From assembly GCF_029278565.1 (NCBI RefSeq), contig NZ_CP119559.1, positions 2,790,001 through 2,854,000 of the forward strand: 64,000 bases of DNA. Direction: 5' to 3'. Source of the DNA: Haloarcula halophila. Lineage in GTDB: Archaea > Halobacteriota > Halobacteria > Halobacteriales > Haloarculaceae. Every line of letters begins with the position of its first letter. Position 1 is the first letter of the stretch. The notes under the pieces are model-generated. The model saw nothing but the letters and a program-made list of their open reading frames with translations, searched no databases and was not told the origin of the DNA. Made by a program: the position numbers and the translations under genes. This document shows positions 1-8,196 of the stretch, piece by piece.

Positions 1-2
1 TC

Positions 3-341
3 AGCATCCTCAACGTGATGTTGATGTCGACCATCGAGCGCAAGGGCGAGATCGGTGTCCTCCGAGCAGTGGGATACCACCGGCTGGACGTCCTGCGGCT
101 GATGCTCAACGAGGCGATGCTACTGGGGATCGTCGGTGCGGTCCTCGGTGTCGGTCTCAGCGTCCTGCTGGGGATGGCGATCAACGCCCAGCTCCTGTCG
201 GACCCGCTCGCGTTCACCGCCGAAGCGCTTCGCTACACCGTCGTCGGGTTCGTCTTCGGGACGGTGTCGAGCTTCCTCAGCGGGCTCTACCCCGCCTGGA
301 AGGCCGCTAACGCCCGGCCTGTGGAGGCACTCCGAGACTGA
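3..341 (+). CDS. ABC transporter permease (FtsX/MacB type), C-terminal part
   Basis: The gene enters from the left edge, so only the last 112 residues are visible. They contain the cytoplasmic loop typical of FtsX/MacB permeases (TIERKGEIGVLRAVGY), two or three hydrophobic segments, and the closing motif GLYPAWKAANARPVEALR that ends nearly every member of the family. By family knowledge it would be the membrane subunit of an ABC exporter or lipoprotein-type transporter, paired with an ATPase probably encoded upstream outside the window. The substrate cannot be inferred. Confidence 0.9.
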   Translation, partial: SILNVMLMSTIERKGEIGVLRAVGYHRLDVLRLMLNEAMLLGIVGAVLGVGLSVLLGMAINAQLLSDPLAFTAEALRYTVVGFVFGTVSSFLSGLYPAWKAANARPVEALRD

Positions 342-575
342 ACCGGCACTGTCTCTGACTGTGAAACGCTGCTCCGGGGCTTTTCTTCCTGCCGGTGTAT
401 CGTTCACCTGCCCGTCGCCCCTGACGGACACGCTGACCCCCCAACCGTTCCCCTGCTGACGCTCCACCCCGGCTCCGACGGGCACTTTTCGTCGCCGTCC
501 GAGCCGATCTCCTCGCGATCCGCTCGGGCCGAACCCAGCAGGATTTTGTCAGCCTATGGAAAACAGACCGATACT

Positions 576-1910
576 GTGTCGTCACGAACAACCCTGCTCG
601 CCCTCACTGCCGCTGTCGCCCTCCTCGTGGGTTCCATCGGCGTCCTCGCGACGGTCGGTGGGACCCTCGCCACAGACGACGCTGTCGCCGACGACGCACC
701 GCCCTCCCAAGCGGTCACCCCCCGGACTCCGGTTCGGGGAACGGAAATCGAGCGACTCCACACTGCGGGGATCACCGGCGAGGGCGTCGACGTCGGTATC
801 GTCGACGTGACGGGCTTCGATCCGGACCATCCCGGCATCGCCGACCACGTCGCCGACGCACGCTCGTTCTCCCCGGGTGAGGGGGTCGCGAACGGCGGCC
901 GCGACAGCCACGGGACCGCGGCGGCGTCGCTGGTCTCCCGGAACGCCCCGGACAGCGACCTCTATCTCGCCAGCGTCGACACTGCGAGCGGTTACGAGTC
1001 GGCCGTCGAGTGGCTCGTCAGCGAGGACGTCGACGTCATCGTCGCGCCGATGTCGTTCTACGGAAAGCCCGATGACGGGGAGTCCCACGCCGCTGACGTA
1101 GCCCGGCGGGCGACGGAGACGGGTGTCGTCTTCGTCGCTCCGGTGGGTAACCTCGCCCAGGGGCACTGGAACGGGACCTATCAACCGGTCAACGGCGGTG
1201 TCCACAGTTTCGACGGCGGGACGCGAAACTACCTGCGGACGACCGGCCAGTCGCGGCTCCGCCTGTGGCTCTCCTGGGACGAGGCCCACCGTACCGAGGA
1301 GTACACGGCCGAACTCTACTGGACCAACGGGACCGCCCACAGACTCGTCGCCCGCTCGCAGCCGTATCTGGCCGATAGCGTCCCTAACGAACGGATCGTC
1401 GCCCGGCTCCAGCCGGGGACGTACTACGTCCGGATCACCGGCCCTGCCAACGCGACCGGCGCGCATCTGGACCTCGAATCGCCCACCCACGCCCTCCAGT
1501 TTCAGTCGCCGGGGAGTGTCGCCCCGCCCGCGACCGACCCGAGCGTCCTCGCCGTCGGTGCCTACGACCCACAGACCGGGGCGGTCAGGCCCTACAGCTC
1601 CGGCGGTCCGACCGGGGACGAACGAGGGGGTGTCGATGTCGTCGCCCCCGACGGACAGGTGGCCGCGACCAAGCCCGACGGGTTCAACGGCACGTCGGCG
1701 GCGGCCGCCTACACCGCGGGGACGGTCGCACTGATGCTCGACGCGAACCGAACGCTCTCGCCCGCAGGCGTCGAACGGAGCGTGACGACCACCGCCAGCG
1801 ACGTCCAACCGACCGGTCCGGATCGGCTGTCCGGCGCCGGGAGCCTGGAACCGACACAGGCCGTCGCGGTCGTTCACAACGATTCAAACGACGATTTGAG
1901 TAACGGATAG
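576..1910 (+). CDS. Secreted subtilisin-like serine protease (S8 family)
   Basis: Subtilase fold with the triad in order: Asp77 (in VGIVDVTG), His112 (in RDSHGTAAASL) and Ser374 (in FNGTSAAAAYTAG). The oxyanion Asn192 is in APVGN. An N-terminal hydrophobic stretch (LLALTAAVALLVGSIGVLA) gives a signal peptide or anchor, so the enzyme probably acts outside the cell. Between Asn192 and Ser374 lies an inserted beta-rich module of roughly 110 residues (LRLWLSWDEA, TYYVRITGPAN) resembling pre-peptidase C-terminal domains. The open frame extends up to a TTG at 546, but the GTG at 576 puts the signal peptide at the N-terminus and is preferred. Substrate is unknown; no propeptide is obvious. Confidence 0.85.
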   Translation: MSSRTTLLALTAAVALLVGSIGVLATVGGTLATDDAVADDAPPSQAVTPRTPVRGTEIERLHTAGITGEGVDVGIVDVTGFDPDHPGIADHVADARSFSPGEGVANGGRDSHGTAAASLVSRNAPDSDLYLASVDTASGYESAVEWLVSEDVDVIVAPMSFYGKPDDGESHAADVARRATETGVVFVAPVGNLAQGHWNGTYQPVNGGVHSFDGGTRNYLRTTGQSRLRLWLSWDEAHRTEEYTAELYWTNGTAHRLVARSQPYLADSVPNERIVARLQPGTYYVRITGPANATGAHLDLESPTHALQFQSPGSVAPPATDPSVLAVGAYDPQTGAVRPYSSGGPTGDERGGVDVVAPDGQVAATKPDGFNGTSAAAAYTAGTVALMLDANRTLSPAGVERSVTTTASDVQPTGPDRLSGAGSLEPTQAVAVVHNDSNDDLSNG

Positions 1911-1948
1911 GGATTTGTGGCTGTGCTTCGAACGTCCGGATACGTCAC

Positions 1949-2560
1949 ATGTCGGGGCTCATCTCACGCTTGCAGGACCGTTCGACGACGACCACGGCCG
2001 AGACGCCGCGTGTCATCGAGATGACCGACGGTGACGCCGACGAAGTGCTCGACGCGCTGGGGTCGGAGACGCGACGGGCGACCTTCCGCGCGCTGTTCGA
2101 GGAGCCCGGCACCGCCTCGGAGATCGCCGACCGGATCGACACCTCGATCCAGAACGTCGACTACCACCTCTCGAACCTGGAGTCGACGGGGCTAGTCGAG
2201 CCCGTCGAGACGGTCTACTCCGAGAAGGGCAACGAGATGACGGTGTACGGGCCGGCCAACGACCCGCTCGTCTTCGTCGGCAACCAACAGCCAGCCGAGA
2301 CGACCGAGCAGTCGATCACCGAACTCGTCGGCGGGATCGGGCTGCTCGCCGGCGCGGCGTTGTTCGTCCAGTGGGGCGCTGAACTGCTCGTCCGGAACCG
2401 GACCGCGCTCGGTGCGGCCGGCCCGTCGAGCCAGGGGTCGGTGGCGTTCCCCGACGGCTCGGTCGGCTGGATGGTCTTCGAGGTCATCGAACCCGGCGTC
2501 CTCTTTTTCATGGTGTGTCTGGTCCTCGCGGCGGTGACGGCACTGACATTGCGGCGGTGA
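1949..2560 (+). CDS. ArsR-like winged-helix regulator with C-terminal membrane segments
   Basis: Residues about 30-105 form an ArsR-type winged helix (VLDALGSETRRATFRALFEEPGTASEIADR, then a recognition helix SIQNVDYHLSNLESTGLV and a wing). Two hydrophobic segments follow near 125-145 and 175-200 (GGIGLLAGAALFVQW and FFMVCLVLAAVTALTL). This suggests a membrane-anchored DNA-binding regulator, an arrangement seen in many haloarchaea. It starts 38 bp after the subtilase on the same strand, so it may respond to the cell surface or control its neighbour; that is inference. Confidence 0.8.
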   Translation: MSGLISRLQDRSTTTTAETPRVIEMTDGDADEVLDALGSETRRATFRALFEEPGTASEIADRIDTSIQNVDYHLSNLESTGLVEPVETVYSEKGNEMTVYGPANDPLVFVGNQQPAETTEQSITELVGGIGLLAGAALFVQWGAELLVRNRTALGAAGPSSQGSVAFPDGSVGWMVFEVIEPGVLFFMVCLVLAAVTALTLRR

Positions 2561-2711
2561 CCCCTCGGACAACTCCGTGACGGATGCGCGCTCCGTGTTG
2601 ACTGCTGCCGCGATCTCGATACCCGACGCACTACAGATGTCTTTTGGATGAGTGGAACAGCCGCGAGACCGGTTCAAGGGGCTTTTACAGACAGACGGGG
2701 TAGCGTTCCCT

Positions 2712-3536
2712 ATGACAGACGTTGGCCTGCAACTACGGATGCTCGTCGTCGGTGCGATCCTGTTTGCGTTCTATCTCTTCGCCGGGACCGCACTGTCGGT
2801 ACTTCTGGGACTGCCGCTGATACCGGTGTTACTGGTCGGTATTCTGGTCGTTCCGGCCGTCCAGTACAAACTCGGGAAGTGGCTGGCGCTCCGGAAGGCC
2901 GAAGACATGCCCGACGACCAGCGGTTCGGCCACGTCCACCAGATGGTCCGGCGGCTCTGCCGCGATATGAGCATCGACGAACCCCGACTCATGACGATGG
3001 AGATGGGCGTCCCGAACGCCTTCGCTGTCGGGCGGAAAGGTGCCGGGGTCGTCGTCGTCTCGACCGAGCTGATGCAGCTGTTAGACGACGACGAACTCGA
3101 AGGCGTGGTCGCTCACGAACTGGCCCACATCAAGAACCGGGACGTGATCACCATGGTCGTCGGGCAGTCGATCGGGATGCTCGTGGGCTACGTCGCGTAC
3201 TTCGCGGTGCTGTTCGGCGGTGAGCGTAACATCGGGTCGTGGATCATGGCGATGGTCGCCTCCTCTGTCGCGAACGCGCTCGTGATGGTGTTCGTCCTCG
3301 CCATCTCGCGGTACCGCGAGTACGTCGCTGATGCGGACGCCAGGCGAGCTATCGGCACCGGGGAGCCACTGGCGCGCGCTCTCGAAAAAATCTCCCGCGG
3401 AGCGGAGGGTCGCGAGTCGACCGTCGAGGACAGCATGAACGCCCTCTGTATCTTCAACGCCGACACGGGGCTGTTCGAACGACTGTTCTCGACGCATCCG
3501 CCCACCGAGAAACGGATCCAGCGGCTCCGGAACTGA
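2712..3536 (+). CDS. htpX: M48-family zinc metalloprotease, HtpX-like
   Basis: Membrane-bound metalloprotease of the HtpX type. Two N-terminal hydrophobic segments are followed by HELAH (His135, Glu136, His139) and a third zinc ligand, Glu203, in SRYREYVADADA. The family degrades misfolded or damaged membrane proteins. The frame opens 60 bp further upstream with a GTG, but a TATA-like CTTTTAC at 2682-2688 lies 27 bp before the ATG at 2712, and family similarity begins there, so 2712 is preferred (274 residues). The C-terminus ends in the usual THPPTEKRIQRL motif. Confidence 0.92.
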   Translation: MTDVGLQLRMLVVGAILFAFYLFAGTALSVLLGLPLIPVLLVGILVVPAVQYKLGKWLALRKAEDMPDDQRFGHVHQMVRRLCRDMSIDEPRLMTMEMGVPNAFAVGRKGAGVVVVSTELMQLLDDDELEGVVAHELAHIKNRDVITMVVGQSIGMLVGYVAYFAVLFGGERNIGSWIMAMVASSVANALVMVFVLAISRYREYVADADARRAIGTGEPLARALEKISRGAEGRESTVEDSMNALCIFNADTGLFERLFSTHPPTEKRIQRLRN

Positions 3537-3765
3537 TCCGTTCTGGTTGCTGATTTAGCGCTCCGAGTACGATCGCTCGATCGGGACACCGCCGGTGCGG
3601 GGTCGGTCGTGGATCGATCACTGGCTTCGACAGCGGCAACACAGTCGTGACGCCGGGCGGCCCGCGACCCCGAGAGACAACTCGGCCACGGGTGTCGTAG
3701 AACGGGCACTACACCAAAGAGCGGGGGTGAACGCTGGGACCTGGTGAGCCCAGCGACGCTCCCGG
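3537..3765. other. Non-coding gap with one hairpin-forming inverted repeat
   Basis: No convincing gene lies between htpX and the small zinc-ribbon gene. The only structure I see is an inverted repeat, CGCTGGG (3732-3738) and CCCAGCG (3749-3755), with a 10-nt loop. It sits just beyond the stop of the minus-strand zinc-ribbon gene and could be a transcription-termination hairpin for it. No T-run follows, so the role is uncertain. Confidence 0.4.
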
Positions 3766-3888
3766 CTACTCAGTCAGTACGATCTCACCACACGTAGGGC
3801 ACGCAGACCCGGTAGTTGCTTCTTCGAGGTTGGACTGTTGTCCGGTCCATCCACAGACTGGACACTGTATTGGGTTGGATCCAGGCAC
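3766..3888 (-). CDS. Small zinc-ribbon protein (two CPxCG knuckles), 40 residues
   Basis: Too short for usual gene calling. Read on the minus strand from a GTG at 3888 it gives 40 residues with two zinc knuckles, CPVCG (Cys9, Cys12) and CPTCG (Cys30, Cys33), ending EIVLTE before a TAG. An in-frame TGA lies just upstream, so the start must be close to 3888. A T-rich element (CTTTTTGACTTGG on the minus strand) is about 30 nt before the GTG. Haloarchaea encode many such one-domain CPxCG micro-proteins; those studied affect motility, biofilm or stress. The function of this one is unknown. Confidence 0.65.
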   Translation of the reverse strand: MPGSNPIQCPVCGWTGQQSNLEEATTGSACPTCGEIVLTE

Positions 3889-3964
3889 AGAACATGCGGA
3901 TCACACCTTGCCAAGTCAAAAAGTGTGGTGTCTGACTGATCGAAGAGCTAGATCGGTGGCAGCG

Positions 3965-5689
3965 TCAGTCGCGGAACAGGCCAAGCGTCAGCCCTAGTCC
4001 GGCGATGGCCAGGATACCGCCGACAGCGAGCGCGCCGCCGCCCAGCAGCGACGACTGGGGACCGTTGTCGCTGGGAGTAGCAGGCGGGGTCGTATCGGTG
4101 CCGTTCGTCAGCGACCCCTGTACCGACAGCGTCCCGATGTCGTCGGGAGTCCCGTCGGCTGTCTCACCGGCGTAGAGATCGATGTCGTAGTCGCCGGGCG
4201 AGAGTGTCCCGTCTGCCTGCTGGGTAGTCATCGTGACGGAATCACCTTCCTGACCGGCTATCAGGGCCTGCTGGTCCTCGTTGCCGACCGCCGTCGTGTC
4301 TAACAGCAGCGGGACCGTCCCGTCCCCGTTGCCGTCCTCGACAGTCGCGTTCAGCGCGACGCCGCTCTCGGGACTCCCGATAGCGACGGTGGCAGTGCTG
4401 TGGTTCCCCATGAACAGCTTCATGGTCGTCTGCTGGCCGGTCCGCGTCGTCACGATCGTCTCGTCGAGGCCGAGTTCTTTCTCCACGTCCGCGGTGTCGG
4501 GCTGGCTGGATGCCGGGAGATCACCCTCCGCGTCACCGGCGTGGAGGACGATCGTCCCCACCGCGACCGGCTCACCGGTCGGCGTCTCGCTGGCGAACAC
4601 GGCCATGTCGTAGCTTGCAGGGTCCAGTCGGTCGGTGGATAGCTCCGTCTCGGAGGTGACCGTCACCGAATCGTTGGCGTCCCTGGCGGTCAGGGTCGGC
4701 TCGTCGGACCCGACTGCGCCGGTATGGAACCGCAACATGACCCGGCGGTCGTCGTTGCCGTCCCGGACGGTGGCGTTCAACTCGTAGTTCACTCTCGGCC
4801 CGCCGATGGCGATCGAAGCGTTGTCGCGGTCCCCGACGGAGACCTGGATCGGGACGGCCTCACCGGCGACACCCTCAGCGAGCGGCGACATGCCGACGCT
4901 GTCGGTGTCGACGCTGGTGACCCGCGTCTCGTAGTCTCCGTCGTCCGGCGTCGCCGTCACGTCGCGACAGTCGCTGTCGCACTCGACGACGGACCCGCCG
5001 GTTTCTACCAGCGTCTCACCGCCGCTGTGGACGGTCACCTCGAAGTCGGCCCCGGCGGGGACTTCACTCATGTCGATTGCCATCTGGAACGATCCGTCCG
5101 GCTGGACAGTGGCGGACCGCTGGCGGAGGAACGGGGCGTCCGGATCGACAGAGCGCAGTCGGACTGTCAGGGTCGTCCCCGGGTCGAGATCGCTCTGGCC
5201 CGTGATCTGCTGTCCGGGTGCGGCCGACAGCGAGAGTGTTTCGCCCTGATAGTCCAGCGTCGTACCGGTGTCACTCGTCGCTGATCCGGCGTCGTCTGCC
5301 GTCTCACAGCCACCGTCACAGGGGACGATCGTCCCGGTCGTGTTCGTGAGGCGTTGTCCGTCGGACCGGACGCTGGCGTTGAACGCCGTCCCGGGATCGA
5401 TCACCGTCATATCGAACTGTGCGGTGAAGCTCCCGTCCTCGCGGACGGTCGCGGACTGTTGCTTGATGAACGGCGAGGACTCGTTGGGCTGGGACTGGAG
5501 CCGAACCGTCACGGTCGTCCCTGGATCGAGGTCGGTCTCGCCGGTGAGCGTCTGGTTCGCCCCGGGAGCGAGCGTCACGGGCTCGCCGTCGCCGATCTGT
5601 GTCCCTTCGGCGGCGGTCGCACCCGTCGGTACGGCGAGTGCGGCTCCGACGAGTGCCAGGGCCATCAGGACCGTCCGGACCCGGCTCAT
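3965..5689 (-). CDS. Secreted, membrane-anchored surface glycoprotein with paired repeats
   Basis: Predicted extracellular protein of 574 residues. It has a cleavable signal (MSRVRTVLMALALVGAALA, ending near PTGATA), two tandem beta domains beginning near residues 35 and 150 (each with DLDPGTT and ending in a Cys: IVPCDGGC, VVECDSDC), two further related repeats from about 260 and 400 (DATVRDGN/ATVEDGNGDG-type; similar to repeats in halophilic S-layer proteins), a Pro/Thr-rich linker, and a C-terminal hydrophobic helix ending LGLFRD. Several NxS/T sites could be glycosylated. The frame extends 67 residues upstream, but the ATG at 5689 follows a strong Shine-Dalgarno GGAGGTGA and opens with the signal peptide. 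Closest recognised label: BGTF/DUF7827-type surface protein. Confidence 0.75.
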   Translation of the reverse strand: MSRVRTVLMALALVGAALAVPTGATAAEGTQIGDGEPVTLAPGANQTLTGETDLDPGTTVTVRLQSQPNESSPFIKQQSATVREDGSFTAQFDMTVIDPGTAFNASVRSDGQRLTNTTGTIVPCDGGCETADDAGSATSDTGTTLDYQGETLSLSAAPGQQITGQSDLDPGTTLTVRLRSVDPDAPFLRQRSATVQPDGSFQMAIDMSEVPAGADFEVTVHSGGETLVETGGSVVECDSDCRDVTATPDDGDYETRVTSVDTDSVGMSPLAEGVAGEAVPIQVSVGDRDNASIAIGGPRVNYELNATVRDGNDDRRVMLRFHTGAVGSDEPTLTARDANDSVTVTSETELSTDRLDPASYDMAVFASETPTGEPVAVGTIVLHAGDAEGDLPASSQPDTADVEKELGLDETIVTTRTGQQTTMKLFMGNHSTATVAIGSPESGVALNATVEDGNGDGTVPLLLDTTAVGNEDQQALIAGQEGDSVTMTTQQADGTLSPGDYDIDLYAGETADGTPDDIGTLSVQGSLTNGTDTTPPATPSDNGPQSSLLGGGALAVGGILAIAGLGLTLGLFRD

Positions 5690-5693
5690 CGTC

Positions 5694-5703
5694 TCACCTC
5701 CCG
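5694..5703 (-). promoter_or_regulatory. Strong Shine-Dalgarno site for the surface glycoprotein
   Basis: On the minus strand the sequence GGGAGGTGAGACG directly precedes the ATG at 5689. GGAGGTGA is fully complementary to the 3' end of archaeal 16S rRNA. It decides the start codon and marks this as one of the few leadered genes here; most neighbours look leaderless. Confidence 0.6.
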
Positions 5704-5793
5704 GGATGGGTTGTTGGCTGCCTGTACTGTCTGTGCTCGACCGTGAGTGGTCGATGGAGGGCACGGGTTCATGCCAGTTAGTCGTACAGACGG

Positions 5794-5806
5794 CATATAA
5801 AAAACC
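5794..5806 (-). promoter_or_regulatory. TATA box of the surface glycoprotein gene
   Basis: The minus strand reads GGTTTTTTATATG here. With a start site about 25 nt downstream, the transcript would carry a leader of roughly 80 nt before the Shine-Dalgarno site and the ATG at 5689. It is divergent from the adk promoter at about 5888. Confidence 0.5.
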
Positions 5807-5887
5807 GCGCCGGAAGCTCAAATCGGTAGTTGAACGGCACGAGACGACGGTCACGAAGCCGGTCGACGACGCCGGCGTTTGGACAAC

Positions 5888-5896
5888 CATTTAACC
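5888..5896 (+). promoter_or_regulatory. TATA box of adk
   Basis: CATTTAACC lies 27 bp before the adk ATG at 5918, the spacing expected for a leaderless haloarchaeal transcript. This supports 5918 over the upstream in-frame ATG at 5879. Confidence 0.55.
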
Positions 5897-5917
5897 GGGG
5901 CCACTGAACTCGCGCCC

Positions 5918-6568
5918 ATGTCGAACCCTCGACTGCTGATCCTGGGGCCACCCGGCGCCGGGAAAGGCACGCAGAGCGCGAACCTCGCCGAGGAGTACGG
6001 GATCGAGCACATCACGACCGGCGACGCGCTCCGGGCGAACAAGGACATGGACATCAGCGAGATGGACACGGAGTACGACACGCCGCGTGCGTACATGGAG
6101 GCCGGCGACCTCGTTCCCGACGCCGTCGTCAACGCTATCGTCGACGAGGCACTCTCCCAGGCCGACGGGTTCGTCCTGGACGGCTACCCACGGAACCTCG
6201 AACAGGCGGAGGAACTGTCGGGGATGACTGCTCTCGACGTGATCCTCAGTCTCGAAGTCGACCGCGAGGAACTGGTCGATCGGCTGACCGGCCGCCGGAT
6301 CTGTGACGACTGTGGCGCGAACTACCACGTCGAGTTCAGCCCGCCCGAGACCGAGGGCGTCTGCGACGACTGTGGTGGCGAGTTGATCCAGCGCGAGGAC
6401 GACAACGAGGAGTCCGTTCGGAACCGGCTCGATGTCTTCCAGGACAACACCGCACCGGTCATCGACCACTACGAGGACCACGACGGCTTCGTCACCATTG
6501 ACGGCGAGGGGACGCCCGACGAGGTCTGGGCCGCGATCAGTGACGCCGTCGACGCACGCGTAGAGTAA
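5918..6568 (+). CDS. adk: Adenylate kinase
   Basis: Catalyses ATP + AMP to 2 ADP in the cytoplasm. The P-loop GPPGAGKGT spans residues 10-18 and the NMP-binding motif HITTGDALR follows. The LID domain carries a four-cysteine zinc site (Cys129, Cys132, Cys149, Cys152), as in Gram-positive-type enzymes. Length is 216 residues, normal for the long-LID class. It leads a conserved haloarchaeal block, adk-DUF106-cmk-truB, usually found downstream of the ribosomal-protein/secY operon. The whole LID is present and catalytic residues look intact. Confidence 0.97.
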   Translation: MSNPRLLILGPPGAGKGTQSANLAEEYGIEHITTGDALRANKDMDISEMDTEYDTPRAYMEAGDLVPDAVVNAIVDEALSQADGFVLDGYPRNLEQAEELSGMTALDVILSLEVDREELVDRLTGRRICDDCGANYHVEFSPPETEGVCDDCGGELIQREDDNEESVRNRLDVFQDNTAPVIDHYEDHDGFVTIDGEGTPDEVWAAISDAVDARVE

Positions 6569-6604
6569 AACGTTGATAAACCACCACCGCTGTACTAACT
6601 GACA

Positions 6605-7498
6605 ATGGCACGCACCGCGCCGAAGGTAGAACGACTGGCCGAGGACGGCGAGGCTCTGACCGACGCCCTCCAGGAAGTCCTCACTGTCGCCGAGGAGAAG
6701 GGGACGGTCACCTGGAGTGACGTCAGCGACGAGATGACAAGCGGTGAGTGGGGCCGTCTGATCGAGTCCGGCTTGCTCATCGACGCCGACGGCGAGGGGT
6801 TCGTCGTCGAGGACCCGGACGGGGTCCGGGAGGCACTCGAAGAGTCCGACGCCGTCCCCGAGGAGGAGGACGACGACGGGGGCTGGACCACCTGGGACAA
6901 ACTCGCCGGCCTCGCGACGCTCGGAATGTTCGCCGGTTACTCGCTGAACTCCGTCCGGAACGCCATCGGTGGCGTCCTAGACATCGCCCTGGGTCCACTC
7001 GCAGACATCCTCCCGTTCTACGTCGTCATCCTCGTCTTGGCGGTCATCACGGGTGCGAACTCGACGATCCTGCAGGACAACCTGATGGACATGTCCGGGA
7101 TGGAGCAACACCAGGAGAAGATGCAGGACATCCAGGAACGCCGGAAGAAGGCCAAAGAGCGGGACGACCAGGAAGCGCTGGACCGTCTCGAAGAGGAACA
7201 GATGGAGATGATGGGCGACCAGCTCGGGATGTTCAAGAAGCAGTTCCGCCCCATGGTGTGGATCATGGTCATCAACATCCCCATCTTCCTGTGGCTCTAC
7301 TGGATGGTCTTCGGCCCCGGTCTGACCCTGGAGGCACCAGTGGCAGTGTTCCCCATCTACGGGGAGGTCGAGGCCTGGCGACAGGGCGTCGTCGGCCCGA
7401 TGCAGGCCTGGATCGTCTGGTACTTCCTGTGTTCGCTGTCGTTCACCCAGGTCATCCGAAAGGCGCTGAACGTCCAGACCTCGCCCGGCGCCGGGTGA
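6605..7498 (+). CDS. DUF106 / EMC3-like membrane protein (Oxa1-YidC superfamily)
   Basis: 297 residues. A soluble N-terminal region (1-95) is followed by a core with a membrane segment near 135-155, a charged amphipathic coiled coil (QHQEKMQDIQERRKKAKERD) and two further hydrophobic segments. This is the layout of the archaeal DUF106 family, described as a relative of YidC/Oxa1/EMC3 insertases that binds ribosomes and helps membrane-protein insertion. It lies 36 bp after adk in a block shared by many archaea, fitting a role beside the Sec pathway. Confidence 0.88.
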   Translation: MARTAPKVERLAEDGEALTDALQEVLTVAEEKGTVTWSDVSDEMTSGEWGRLIESGLLIDADGEGFVVEDPDGVREALEESDAVPEEEDDDGGWTTWDKLAGLATLGMFAGYSLNSVRNAIGGVLDIALGPLADILPFYVVILVLAVITGANSTILQDNLMDMSGMEQHQEKMQDIQERRKKAKERDDQEALDRLEEEQMEMMGDQLGMFKKQFRPMVWIMVINIPIFLWLYWMVFGPGLTLEAPVAVFPIYGEVEAWRQGVVGPMQAWIVWYFLCSLSFTQVIRKALNVQTSPGAG

Positions 7499-7586
7499 TC
7501 CTGTTAGCTGTCTCCCGCGACGGAGTCGCCACCCGGCGGTGGCGACGGTCTCGCAAAACCCACGGCTGACGGGAGACGAAAGACAG

Positions 7587-7595
7587 CCTCTTTTA
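7587..7595 (+). promoter_or_regulatory. TATA box of cmk
   Basis: CTCTTTTAACC lies about 27 nt before the ATG at 7618, consistent with a separate leaderless promoter for cmk-truB inside the block. Confidence 0.45.
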
Positions 7596-7617
7596 ACCGG
7601 CCGCCCGGAGTGCGTGT

Positions 7618-8196
7618 ATGTTGATCACCGTCTCCGGCCCAGCCGGGAGCGGCAAGAGCACGCTCGCGAGGAGTCTTGCCGACGCCTTGGACTACGACCA
7701 CGTCAGCGGCGGCGACATCTTCCGGTCGCTCGCCGAGGAACGCGGGATGACACCGCTGGAACTGAACAAAGCCGCCGAAGAAGACGACCAGATCGACCGT
7801 GATCTGGACCGTCGGCTCCGGGATATCGCCAAGGAACGGGACGACCTAGTCCTGGAGTCCCGTCTCGCGGGATGGATGGCCGGCGAGTACGCCGACATCA
7901 AGCTCTGGCTCACTGCGCCGCTGGACGTTCGCGCCGACCGCATCGCACAGCGGGAGAACAAACCGTTCGACCAGGCCCGCACGGAGACCAGAGAACGCGG
8001 GGCCAGCGAGGCCCAACGCTACAGCGACTACTACGACATCGACTTCGACGACCTCTCGATCTACGACCTGTCGGTCAACACGGCCCGCTGGGACCCACAG
8101 GGCGTGTTGAGCGTCACGCTTCATGCCGTCGAGTCCTACAGCACCGACGGAGACGAGGGGAAAGCCCCCATCGAAGACATCCGCTACGAGTTCTGA
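7618..8196 (+). CDS. cmk: Cytidylate kinase (archaeal type)
   Basis: Phosphorylates CMP/dCMP with ATP. The P-loop GPAGSGKST is at residues 7-15, followed by [16 protein letters not shown] and the LID-side motif [18 protein letters not shown] typical of archaeal Cmk. The 192-residue length is normal for the short archaeal form. Its stop codon overlaps the start of truB (TGATG), so the two are translationally linked. Confidence 0.95.
   Translation: MLITVSGPAGSGKSTLARSLADALDYDHVSGGDIFRSLAEERGMTPLELNKAAEEDDQIDRDLDRRLRDIAKERDDLVLESRLAGWMAGEYADIKLWLTAPLDVRADRIAQRENKPFDQARTETRERGASEAQRYSDYYDIDFDDLSIYDLSVNTARWDPQGVLSVTLHAVESYSTDGDEGKAPIEDIRYEF

Noticed and set aside
120-485. Long minus-strand open frames opposite the ABC permease end
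   Set aside because: They are antisense frames kept open by the high GC; no acidic composition, no family motif, and the plus-strand permease is unmistakable.
582-1877. 431-residue minus-strand frame across the subtilase gene
   Set aside because: Composition rich in Arg, Gly and Val, typical of an antisense shadow; the subtilase on the other strand has a complete catalytic triad.
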